NCBI GenBank assembly: GCA_030753015.1
Contig: JASMDC010000064.1
Span: 1 to 12,047, forward strand
Source of the DNA: Candidatus Undinarchaeales archaeon
GTDB taxonomy: Archaea; SpSt-1190; JASMDC01
Reading direction: 5' to 3'
Length of the DNA: 12,047 nt
Below, piece after piece: positions 1 to 6,699 of this stretch. The translations under genes and the position numbers were made by a program. The notes under the pieces were generated by a model. That model was not told the origin of the DNA. It saw nothing but the letters and a program-made list of their open reading frames with translations, and did no database searches. The first letter of the stretch is position 1; each line of letters starts with the position of its first letter.

Positions 1-864
1 ATCATCGATGTGCCGGTGTTCATCAAGAATCCCACGGACTTCAAGATGCCCGTGTCGATCCAGGTCATCAACGCAGCTGGCAAGCCACTGACGATCTCGG
101 ATGGTGAGTACTACAACCTCACCCTCCAGCCCCGTGCCTCGAAGTATGTGGTGTTGCCGGTGTCGGGTCCCACGGACTTCACGGTCAAGATCACATCGAC
201 AGTATGCAAGGGCGATCCCGATCTGGAGAGCGGTGCAGAATGTCGCGACGTGGTCCAGAACATACCGTTCAAGGTCAACCTGAAGGTGGGAGGGTACCGC
301 ATCGGCACATGCCGGTACAACTGGGAGTGCGTGACTGGCAACTGCATCACCGCCGTAGGAAGGTGCTGTCGGTCAGGATGGTTCTGGTCGCCGCTCAGGG
401 CCATGTGCGTCGACGACCTGCCGTTCTTCGATCCGGAAGCTCAGCCCAAGTCGCTCGCGCTCACCGTGGGTGCCATGCACCTCTATCCGGTGTACATCCA
501 GAACCCCTACGCGGGAGAGATCGCGGTGACACTGACCGTCTCCGGTTCGGCGACCACCCATATCACCCTTGACTGTGGGGAGAAAGTGGGGGTCAAGACG
601 TGCACGTACAAGCTGGCCAAGGGAGAGCAGCGCGTCATCCAGGTACCCCTTATCGCAGGTAAGGTTGGTACCACAAGCCTTGTCATCGAGGCGTTGGCTA
701 CCGTCCCGCAAGAGATACGCGCAGAGCCGCTCACCGTCAACCTCGTGGTGCTCTCAGGCTCCACTGGAGGCTCCGATCTGGTGACGGCGCCGGGTGCGGG
801 TGTGGTGGAGGCGCTGGTGTTGCTGACACTGGCGGGGGCCTACCTGGGCCGTCGGCGGGACTGA
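1..864 (+). CDS. Secreted, C-terminally anchored Cys-rich surface protein (5' partial)
   Basis: The frame is open at base 1, so the gene starts outside the window; 287 residues are visible. Two beta-rich, Ig/CARDB-like stretches (about residues 1-98 and 145-258) flank a Cys-rich knot at residues 104-136, with the spacing C104, C110, C115, C122, C123, C136. Two further cysteine pairs lie outside it. The C-terminus is a Gly/Ser-rich linker, then A-P-G (263-265), a hydrophobic run (266-283) and R-R-R-D. This three-part tail resembles the archaeal PGF-CTERM sorting signal, with Ala in place of Phe, so the protein is probably exported and anchored at the cell surface or processed by an archaeosortase. 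The molecular role is unknown. The last 25 bases overlap the end of the convergent DUF255 gene. The coding frame is certain; the anchoring mode is inferred from the tail. Confidence 0.75.
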   Translation: MIDVPVFIKNPTDFKMPVSIQVINAAGKPLTISDGEYYNLTLQPRASKYVVLPVSGPTDFTVKITSTVCKGDPDLESGAECRDVVQNIPFKVNLKVGGYRIGTCRYNWECVTGNCITAVGRCCRSGWFWSPLRAMCVDDLPFFDPEAQPKSLALTVGAMHLYPVYIQNPYAGEIAVTLTVSGSATTHITLDCGEKVGVKTCTYKLAKGEQRVIQVPLIAGKVGTTSLVIEALATVPQEIRAEPLTVNLVVLSGSTGGSDLVTAPGAGVVEALVLLTLAGAYLGRRRD

Positions 865-2954
865 GCGTCAAGTAGCTCATGCAGTGAGCCGGCATCGGTA
901 ACGGGTCGCTCGCAGGCCGTGCCCTGACAGACGTAGGCGGTCGCCTTCCCATCAATGGGACGCATGTCCTTAGTAAAGGGAGCGAGGTCCACGACCACGT
1001 CATCGTTCGGTTCGCGAAGGAGCACGACCGTCGAGGGGAGATATCGCTCGCGAATAGTACGAAGGAGCGCGCCAGTGTCATCTCCATCACGGTCGCCGGC
1101 GACCACCACCTCGCAGGACGGGCCCAGGACCATGTCGAGAGCACACAGGAGATAGGTGTGCGCGGTTGGCGCGCGTTCCGCGGGCTCGCCAAGGGCACGG
1201 GCCAGCTTGGTGGCCCGTTCCTCCATCTCGGGATCACCGGTGATGCGGGCAAGCCTGAAGAGGTTCGATAGCGCCACAGCGTTCCCCGAGGGGATGGCAC
1301 CGTCAGTGACATTCCTCCGCCGGACGAGGAGCTCCTCCCCGTCATCTGGCGTCGTGAACAGTGCACCGCCCTCGTCGTCCCAGAAGTGGTCGAGCATGAG
1401 CCCGTTCAGTCCGAGCGCCGCCCACAGCCATCGGGGCTCGAGGGTGGTCTGGTGGAGCTCGATGAGCCCCCACACCATGAACGCATGGTCGTCGAGAAAG
1501 GCGGGGACGGCGGCCTCGCCATCACGCCAGCGATGGAGCAGCCGGCCGTCCTCGTTGCGCATCCGCTCGAGCACGAAGGACGCGCCACGAGCGGCCGCTT
1601 GGGCGTACGACCGTTCCCCGAGCACCCGCGCGCCCATGGCCAACGCGGCCACCATCAGCCCGTTCCAGTCGGCCAGCACCGCGTCGTCCTGTGAAGGACG
1701 GGTCCGGAATCCTCGCGCCGTAAGGAGCCGTTCTCTGAGGGATCCTATCCGTGTCAGCAGCTCTTCCTCTGGTGTCTCGAGGTCTATGGCCATCTCGTCC
1801 ATGGTGCGAGGGAAGTGGAGGACGTTGGCACCTGGGGGGAGGCCTGCGCTCGACGGGACGTTACCCTTCTTCTCCATACCGAACGTCTCCATGGCGAGAT
1901 CGACCTCATCCCCAACGATCTTCTGCACATCGTCCACGGTCCATATGTAGAACGCGCCCTCACCGTCAGCACTGTCCGCGTCCTCGGCGGCATGGAATCC
2001 ACCCTCGGGGGAGATGAGCTCGTGCAGGACGTAGGTGAACACCTCCCGGGCCGTGCGGGCGTACGTATCATCCCCGGTCGCCTGAGCGCATTCCAGGTAC
2101 GCCATCGCTAGGAGGGCCTGATCGTAGAGCATCTTCTCGAAGTGGGGGACCAGCCACCGGGCATCGGTCGAGTAACGGTGGAACCCGAACCCGAGCTGGT
2201 CGTACACACCTCCGCGCCGCATGGACTCCAGGGTCCGCTCCACCATGGTAAGTGCATGCGTCTTCCCGGTCCGCCGCCAGTACCGCAGGAGGAACAGGAG
2301 CGTATGCGGAGTGGGGAACTTGGGTGCCGGTCCGAAACCACCGAACACCTCGTCGAAGGAGGTGGTGAGCTGCTCGTACCCGAGGTGGAGCATGGCCTCG
2401 CTTGGCTCGACACCGGGCCCGCTCTCACCGGACCCTTCTAGGGAGGAGCTCACCAGTCCAGCGGCCTTCAGCATGTCGTCCCGTCGAGTGCGCCACAGCT
2501 CGCTAAGACGCGGGACGAGGTCGAGCATGCCGGGGTGACCGAACCTGCTCTTTCTGGGGAAGTAGGTACCAGCGAAGAACGGCTTCCCGTCAGGGGTCAT
2601 AACGATTGTCAACGGCCATCCGCCGTGACCTGTCATCATCTGGCACGCTGCCATGTACACGTCATCGATGTCCGGTCGCTCCTCCCGGTCGAGCTTGATG
2701 CACACGAAGCTCTCGTTGAGGAGCCGGGCGACCTCGGGATCCTCGAAGCTCTCATGGGCCATGACATGGCACCAGTGACAGGTAGCGTACCCGATAGATA
2801 GGAATATTGGACGGTCCTCCTCACGAGCACGTTGGAACGCTTCCTCGCTCCAGGGGTACCAGTCCACTGGATTGGAGGCATGCTGGAGGAGATAGGGGCT
2901 CTTCTCCCTGATGAGGCGGTTCTTCCTGACCTCCTTTGTATCCTCGCTTTCCAC
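840..2954 (-). CDS. YyaL/DUF255 family protein: thioredoxin-like domain plus six-hairpin barrel
   Basis: This 704-residue protein belongs to the widespread YyaL/spermatogenesis-associated protein 20 (DUF255) family, usually about 650-700 residues. The N-terminal thioredoxin-like domain (about 10-170) has the hallmark [17 protein letters not shown] block (18-35), the C-H-W-C-H motif (59-63) and a D-R-E-E-R-P-D segment soon after. The rest is an alpha/alpha-barrel like the N-acylglucosamine 2-epimerase fold, with a recognisable [11 protein letters not shown] block. The biochemical activity of the family is not firmly established; a redox or sugar-related role is inferred. I chose the GTG at 2954: it leaves a family-length N-terminus, lies 7 bases after the nitroreductase stop, and has GAGG 12 bases upstream. 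The frame is open further, to an ATG at 3092, but that would run antisense-free through the nitroreductase gene and gives low-complexity, unconserved sequence. It is probably co-transcribed with the nitroreductase. Confidence 0.9.
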   Translation of the reverse strand: MESEDTKEVRKNRLIREKSPYLLQHASNPVDWYPWSEEAFQRAREEDRPIFLSIGYATCHWCHVMAHESFEDPEVARLLNESFVCIKLDREERPDIDDVYMAACQMMTGHGGWPLTIVMTPDGKPFFAGTYFPRKSRFGHPGMLDLVPRLSELWRTRRDDMLKAAGLVSSSLEGSGESGPGVEPSEAMLHLGYEQLTTSFDEVFGGFGPAPKFPTPHTLLFLLRYWRRTGKTHALTMVERTLESMRRGGVYDQLGFGFHRYSTDARWLVPHFEKMLYDQALLAMAYLECAQATGDDTYARTAREVFTYVLHELISPEGGFHAAEDADSADGEGAFYIWTVDDVQKIVGDEVDLAMETFGMEKKGNVPSSAGLPPGANVLHFPRTMDEMAIDLETPEEELLTRIGSLRERLLTARGFRTRPSQDDAVLADWNGLMVAALAMGARVLGERSYAQAAARGASFVLERMRNEDGRLLHRWRDGEAAVPAFLDDHAFMVWGLIELHQTTLEPRWLWAALGLNGLMLDHFWDDEGGALFTTPDDGEELLVRRRNVTDGAIPSGNAVALSNLFRLARITGDPEMEERATKLARALGEPAERAPTAHTYLLCALDMVLGPSCEVVVAGDRDGDDTGALLRTIRERYLPSTVVLLREPNDDVVVDLAPFTKDMRPIDGKATAYVCQGTACERPVTDAGSLHELLDAQSRRRPR

Positions 2955-2961
2955 GAGCGTC

Positions 2962-3528
2962 CTAATCCTCGGTGTCCATATACCGGTCCTTGAAAGCGAA
3001 CTTGTCGAGGGGAAGGCGGGCGGGCCGGGTCCGCTCTGACTCCTGCTGATGGTCGTTGAGCGCGGCGATGTTCCGTTTCGAATGCTTACCAACGATGATC
3101 AGAGTGATGAGCTGGAGGTCGTCGGAGATGCCCAGGACCTCCTTGGCCTTGATCTCGTCATAGCCGGCGATGGGATGTGCTACAAGACCTAGCTCGGTCG
3201 CGCGCAGCATGAGGATGGCGGTGGCCATGCCCGTATCGAAGAGGTAGTAGTCACGTCCCTCCACAGAGCAGTCCAGCCCCTTCTTGCTCACGACAGCGAT
3301 GATGAGGTTTGCTGCGTTCGCCCAATGGTTACCGGGCGAGAGGCATTCCTGCAGTCTGAACAGCGTATCCGTCTTATGAACGAACACGTACCTCCACGGC
3401 TGCTTGTTGAAGCACGAGGGTGCGAGCTGTGCTGCATCAGCAAGATCATCGATAAGGCTCTGCGTGACCTCGATCTCCTCCAGCGCGCGGTACGACCGTC
3501 GCTTCAGGATGGCTTGTTGTACGTCCAT
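2962..3528 (-). CDS. Nitroreductase family protein (FMN-dependent oxidoreductase)
   Basis: The protein has 188 residues, typical of short archaeal nitroreductases that use FMN and NAD(P)H. Family signs are the N-terminal R-R-S-Y-R segment (10-14), which contacts FMN phosphate in relatives, the [11 protein letters not shown] block (36-46), and the central G-L-x-x-H-P-I-A-G-Y segment near residue 135-145. The substrate cannot be read from sequence; flavin-dependent reduction of a quinone, nitro or enone compound is typical of the family. The ATG at 3528 is preceded by AAGGAG nine bases upstream, a clear Shine-Dalgarno site, and a TATA-like box lies about 105 bases upstream, so this gene seems to have a leader. 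It is followed 7 bases later by the DUF255 gene, forming a likely two-gene redox operon. The C-terminal 25 residues are charged and probably extend past the core fold. Confidence 0.9.
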   Translation of the reverse strand: MDVQQAILKRRSYRALEEIEVTQSLIDDLADAAQLAPSCFNKQPWRYVFVHKTDTLFRLQECLSPGNHWANAANLIIAVVSKKGLDCSVEGRDYYLFDTGMATAILMLRATELGLVAHPIAGYDEIKAKEVLGISDDLQLITLIIVGKHSKRNIAALNDHQQESERTRPARLPLDKFAFKDRYMDTED

Positions 3529-3536
3529 TCAAATCG

Positions 3537-3542
3537 CTCCTT
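3537..3542 (-). promoter_or_regulatory. Shine-Dalgarno site of the nitroreductase gene
   Basis: AAGGAG on the minus strand, with 8 bases between it and the ATG at 3528. It stands out because the genes starting at 4250, 5128 and 11313 have TATA boxes too close to their starts to leave room for such a site. Confidence 0.7.
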
Positions 3543-3628
3543 GTCCGTTCAGCTCGGTGGTCCGTCGATGGATGGTCAGCTGTGCTACGAGCGCCGGGAC
3601 GCCCGTCCACGAGAGACTCCTGACTCAG

Positions 3629-3644
3629 CTTTAAAAACCTTCAA
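3629..3644 (-). promoter_or_regulatory. Archaeal BRE/TATA box for the nitroreductase-DUF255 operon
   Basis: On the minus strand the sequence reads TGAAGGTTTTTAAAG, a purine-rich BRE followed by a TATA-like core centred near 3634. A start of transcription about 26 bases downstream would fall near 3608, giving a leader of about 80 bases that carries the AAGGAG site. The box sits in the 131-base gap between the Cys-repeat protein and the nitroreductase gene. The call rests on pattern and position only. Confidence 0.5.
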
Positions 3645-3659
3645 TGAGGGCCGTCGTCC

Positions 3660-4250
3660 CTACTCCAGGACCTTATCGATCACATCGCCGGGGTAGTCAT
3701 GGCGGTTGAGCATCGCCCGGATGTCATTGTCGTCGTGACCTTGCGTACGCTGCTCGGCGACGTACCGCTTCACGCGGCTCATCTCGTCACCTTCATCAGC
3801 GACGTGTTGATCCGGCTCGTGGGCCATGAGCTTGAACTTGACAACGGCCAGCAATATGAGCGCGAACAGGCCTCCCATGAGCATGGGGTAGGAGGTGGCC
3901 CCCGTGGTGTCGGGGGGTGGTCCTGCGGGCTCGGGCACGTCCCCCACCTTGGAGCGGCACTTGCTCTTCCACGACCCGTCCTCGACCATGTCGCACACTG
4001 AGGCCCCGCGGGCAGGGTCCACCGAGGCGATCTCGGGGCCGACGGTAGCAAGGCACCAGTCGGTCCAGTCGACGTCGGTGAGCTCGTCGGTGCACACGGA
4101 TACAGCGGCCCTGGGATCGCTCTTGGCCATTACCTTCGCCTGCTTCACCCAGCAGGTGTTCTTGTCACCGGCATCATCGCAGGGGCCGGCCATGGCTAGG
4201 ACCACTAGCAGAGCGAGGGCGACAAGACAGCTACCGAGCGTGCGACGCAT
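3660..4250 (-). CDS. Single-pass membrane protein with tandem Cys repeats outside the cell
   Basis: I do not recognise a named family. The 196-residue product has a signal peptide (1-22, R-R then a Leu/Ala/Val core). Its extracellular region has six cysteines (24, 33, 53, 66, 86, 98) arranged as two similar units: C33...DPRAAVSVC53 and C66...DPARGASVC86, each with Cys, about 12 residues, Asp-Pro and Ser-Val-Cys. A Pro-rich linker (103-118) leads to one membrane helix (about 121-140). The cytoplasmic tail ends in a helical motif (about 160-196, with GHDDNDIRAML and YPGDVIDKVL) like short archaeal C-terminal motifs that recur on membrane proteins. The frame is open to an ATG at 4292, but the ATG at 4250 starts the signal peptide exactly and lies 28 bases after a TATA box, implying a leaderless mRNA. 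Export and topology are well supported; function is unknown. Confidence 0.8.
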   Translation of the reverse strand: MRRTLGSCLVALALLVVLAMAGPCDDAGDKNTCWVKQAKVMAKSDPRAAVSVCTDELTDVDWTDWCLATVGPEIASVDPARGASVCDMVEDGSWKSKCRSKVGDVPEPAGPPPDTTGATSYPMLMGGLFALILLAVVKFKLMAHEPDQHVADEGDEMSRVKRYVAEQRTQGHDDNDIRAMLNRHDYPGDVIDKVLE

Positions 4251-4270
4251 CACTCTACACAAGGCACCGA

Positions 4271-4285
4271 ACCTATATAAAACCA
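4271..4285 (-). promoter_or_regulatory. TATA box giving a leaderless mRNA for the Cys-repeat membrane protein
   Basis: The minus strand reads GGTTTTATATAGG, a strong archaeal TATA box centred near 4278. The usual 25-28 base distance puts the transcription start at the ATG at 4250, which supports that start over the ATG at 4292. The box lies in the 51-base gap after the GTPase gene, so the membrane protein gene can be transcribed on its own. Confidence 0.65.
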
Positions 4286-4301
4286 GAGGCAAGACCCGGA
4301 T

Positions 4302-5090
4302 TCAATCCTCGTCCTCGCCGGTGATGACCTTGGCGATGTTGCCACGGTACCAGTCGCGGACCAGGATCTTGGCCATCTCGTCCACATCCGGTTCCCCGCC
4401 CCGGAGCAGTCGTCCACGGGAACAGGCGATCGCCTCGAGCACCTCGTGAGTGGGCAGGGACGGATCACCGCCGTAATACTCGATGACCGCAGGATGTTCA
4501 GCGGTGAGGTGCTCGATGAGCTTCCAGGCAACAGGGACCGGATCGCGGAGCTTGTCGATGTCCCATGCTCCAAGGAGAGCGAGGTCGACGGCCGACTCGT
4601 CCCTCGGGATGACCCCCGGGGTATCAAGGAGGAGGATGTTCTCGTCCATCCTGATCCACTGCTCGCCCTTTGTGAACCCGGGCTCGGGGGACGTCCGTGC
4701 CTTACCCCGGCGTGTGAGCATGTTGATGATGCTCGACTTGCCGACGTTGGGATAGCCGAACACCGCCACACGGATGTCGGACCCTGCTTTGGGCCGCAGC
4801 TGGGCCTTCAACCGGTTCCTGCCCTTTCCGGATTTGGCGGATACAAGAACGCAGGGAAGATCGGTCGCCAGACGGCGCTGGTCCGCCTGGGCATCGGCTG
4901 CGTCCACGAGATCGGTCTTGTTCACAACAAGAATGATGCTCTTGTGGAGCATGCGGGCGAAGCCCTCGAGCTTCTTGCACCGTGTCGTGTCAGGGGCACG
5001 GGCGTCGAGCACCTCGAGCACGACAGAGGACGATCTGATGACCCGTTTGACCCTGTCCCAGGCCCCGAGCCGTCGCCGTCTTCGTGCCAT
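4302..5090 (-). CDS. Circularly permuted GTPase of the YlqF/RbgA/MTG1 group
   Basis: This 262-residue protein has the G motifs in permuted order, the hallmark of the YlqF/RbgA/YawG group: G4 N-K-T-D (57-60), G5 S-A-K (84-86), then G1 G-Y-P-N-V-G-K-S-S (112-120), a G2 Thr in P-G-F-T-K-G (137-142), and G3 D-T-P-G (156-159). Known members bind large-subunit ribosome precursors and help late assembly, so a cytoplasmic ribosome-assembly GTPase is the likely role. The basic start (MARRRRR) fits RNA or ribosome contact. The C-terminal helical domain (about 190-262) is short, as in archaeal relatives. The ATG at 5090 is the only credible start. It is divergent from mtrA with a 37-base gap. The family call is firm; the exact ribosomal step is inferred. 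Confidence 0.92.
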   Translation of the reverse strand: MARRRRRLGAWDRVKRVIRSSSVVLEVLDARAPDTTRCKKLEGFARMLHKSIILVVNKTDLVDAADAQADQRRLATDLPCVLVSAKSGKGRNRLKAQLRPKAGSDIRVAVFGYPNVGKSSIINMLTRRGKARTSPEPGFTKGEQWIRMDENILLLDTPGVIPRDESAVDLALLGAWDIDKLRDPVPVAWKLIEHLTAEHPAVIEYYGGDPSLPTHEVLEAIACSRGRLLRGGEPDVDEMAKILVRDWYRGNIAKVITGEDED

Positions 5091-5096
5091 GTAAAG

Positions 5097-5108
5097 GCTT
5101 TTAAAAGG
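5097..5108. promoter_or_regulatory. Palindromic TATA box between the GTPase gene and the mtrA operon
   Basis: GCTTTTAAAAGG contains a perfect CTTTTAAAAG palindrome centred at 5102.5. Read on the plus strand, its centre is 25-26 bases before the GTG at 5128, the right distance for a leaderless mtrA mRNA. Read on the minus strand it lies only 12 bases before the GTPase ATG, too close for a standard leaderless start, so its role there is unclear. A second AT-rich element, GAAAGGTTTTT at 5110-5120 on the plus strand, resembles the BRE/TATA boxes of the genes starting at 11313 and 3528. It would instead favour a start at the GTG at 5143. Confidence 0.5.
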
Positions 5109-5127
5109 CGAAAGGTTTTTGACGTTT

Positions 5128-5775
5128 GTGGCGTGGCCGCGCGTGAAAGGTGACTACCTCCGGGTCCGGGAGGACAGTAGAGTGGTGGTAATCACACTTG
5201 GTACCGACAAGGAGCGCTTCACTGATATCGAGGCCCTCCTCGTGGGCTCCTGCAAGACCGAGAACCTCGGCCTGGAGCGCATCATCGTCAACGTAATCGC
5301 CAATCCCGCCATCCGTTTCATGGTGGTGACCGGGAGCGAGGTCGTGGGCCATCGTTCGGGCAACGCCCTGGTGTGCCTTCATCGGGAGGGCATTGACGAC
5401 GAAGGGGTCATTAAGGACGCTGTCGGTGCGGTCCCGCGCATCGAGAACATCGCCGCCGAGGCCGTGGAGCGCTTCCGCCAGCAGGTGGAGCTGGTCGACA
5501 TGGTGGGTATCGATGATCTCGACCTCGTTGCACGCACGGTCCGCGAGCTCGACGACCAGTTGACCAAGGACTACCCTGGCGGCCCCATGGAGGTCGAGGC
5601 CCGGCGACGGATCGTAGCACCGCTCCCCACCGGATCCGCTCACGGGGACGTGTGGTTGTCGGTCGATCCCGCAATCGAGGTGGATCCCTTCACCGGGTGT
5701 GTCTACCTATCCCATCCAATCCATGTCGGGGAGGGCGTGCGCATCGACGCAGAACGGGGGTTAGTATCATGTTGA
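5128..5775 (+). CDS. mtrA: MtrA-type corrinoid protein lacking the membrane anchor
   Basis: This is a homologue of subunit A of tetrahydromethanopterin S-methyltransferase, the corrinoid subunit that shuttles a methyl group on cobalt. Diagnostic blocks are W-P-x-V-x-G-D-Y (3-10), G-S-C-K-T-E-N-L-G (40-48), N-P-A-I-R-F (59-64), G-S-E-V-x-G-H (69-75) and E-A-V-E-R-F-R-x-Q-V-E-x-V-D (111-124). By alignment H75 matches the conserved His that ligates cobalt in methanogen MtrA. The product is 215 residues. Canonical MtrA is about 240 with a C-terminal membrane helix; here residues 165-215 are polar and no helix is present, so it should be soluble. I chose the GTG at 5128 because it keeps the W-P block and fits the TATA spacing; TTG 5119 and GTG 5143 are alternatives. 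It overlaps mtrH by 7 bases. Confidence 0.9.
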   Translation: MAWPRVKGDYLRVREDSRVVVITLGTDKERFTDIEALLVGSCKTENLGLERIIVNVIANPAIRFMVVTGSEVVGHRSGNALVCLHREGIDDEGVIKDAVGAVPRIENIAAEAVERFRQQVELVDMVGIDDLDLVARTVRELDDQLTKDYPGGPMEVEARRRIVAPLPTGSAHGDVWLSVDPAIEVDPFTGCVYLSHPIHVGEGVRIDAERGLVSC

Positions 5776-6695
5776 GGTTCCAGACCGAACAGCGGACAAT
5801 CGAGGTTGCCGGTGCGACCATCGGCGGCCAACCGGGGGAGTTCCCAACAGCGCTGGCAGCGACCATCTTCTACGAGGGTCACGACATAGTCCGTGACATG
5901 AAGAAGGGCGAATTCGATAAGAAGCGTGCCAAGGAGCTGGTAGCAGCCCACGAGGCGGCTGCGGAGGAGACGGGCAATCCGGCCCTCCTTCACGTGTTCG
6001 CAGCCTACCCCGAGGCCATGGAGACCTATCTCAACTTCGCTGCTGACGCCACCACGGGACCGCTGCTGGTGGACAGTCCGTCGCTCGACGTGCGGCTCGC
6101 CGGCGTGCGCTGGGCGCTCGAGGCCGGCGCCATCGATCGCATCGTCTATAATTCGCTCAACCTGACGATCACCGACGAGGAGATAGAGGCGTTGCGTGCG
6201 TCGGGTGTGAGCTGTGCCATCGTGCTCGCCTTCAATCCCAAGGACTCCGGTCTGAACGGGCGGCTCAAGCTGCTGGAGGACGGGGCCGATGTAACGGACG
6301 CTGGACTGCTGGACCTGGCGTCGGCCGCAGGCATCACAAAAGTGCTCGTGGACCCGGCGGTGACACCCATCGGCAACGGCGCCGGTGTGGCGGTGCGCAC
6401 TGCCCTGGCCGCCAAGGCCAAGTGGGGGCATCCTGTAGGCTCGGGCATCCACAACGCGCCCGCCTCGCTCCCCTGGCTCAGCGACAAGGACCGGAAGGTA
6501 AAAGACTGCGTCGATGTCGCCACGAACGTGCTCCAGGTGGCCATGTGCGCCGATTACCTGCTCTACGGCCCCATCGAGCACGCCCCGTACGTTTTCCCGG
6601 CAGTGGCCGTGGCGGATGCCATCGTGGCCGACGCAGCCCAGGAGCTTGGCACGGACATCTCCAAGAACCGGACCTTTACGGAACTGGTCGGGTAG
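5769..6695 (+). CDS. mtrH: MtrH-type methyl-tetrahydropterin:corrinoid methyltransferase
   Basis: This is a homologue of subunit H of the Mtr complex, the peripheral subunit that moves the methyl group of methyl-tetrahydromethanopterin onto the corrinoid of MtrA. It has 308 residues, the family length. Family blocks seen are I-G-G-Q-P-G-E-F-P-T-A-L (18-29) with T-I-F-Y just after, a V-D-S strand near residue 105, the I-x-Y-N-S-L-N segment near 125, D-P-A-V-T-P-I-G-N-G-A-G (195-206) and G-S-G-I-H-N (224-229), all typical of this pterin-binding TIM barrel. No large deletion is visible, so the enzyme is probably active. The ATG at 5769 overlaps the mtrA stop (ATGTTGA), with a GGGGG site upstream, suggesting translational coupling and a fixed A:H ratio. 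The pterin used (H4MPT or tetrahydrofolate) cannot be told from sequence alone. Confidence 0.93.
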   Translation: MLRFQTEQRTIEVAGATIGGQPGEFPTALAATIFYEGHDIVRDMKKGEFDKKRAKELVAAHEAAAEETGNPALLHVFAAYPEAMETYLNFAADATTGPLLVDSPSLDVRLAGVRWALEAGAIDRIVYNSLNLTITDEEIEALRASGVSCAIVLAFNPKDSGLNGRLKLLEDGADVTDAGLLDLASAAGITKVLVDPAVTPIGNGAGVAVRTALAAKAKWGHPVGSGIHNAPASLPWLSDKDRKVKDCVDVATNVLQVAMCADYLLYGPIEHAPYVFPAVAVADAIVADAAQELGTDISKNRTFTELVG

Positions 6696-6699
6696 CCTC

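Noticed and set aside
2955-3092. A longer start (ATG at 3092) for the DUF255 gene
   Set aside because: The added 46 residues are Ser/Pro/Arg-rich, overlap the nitroreductase coding sequence and precede the conserved family N-terminus.
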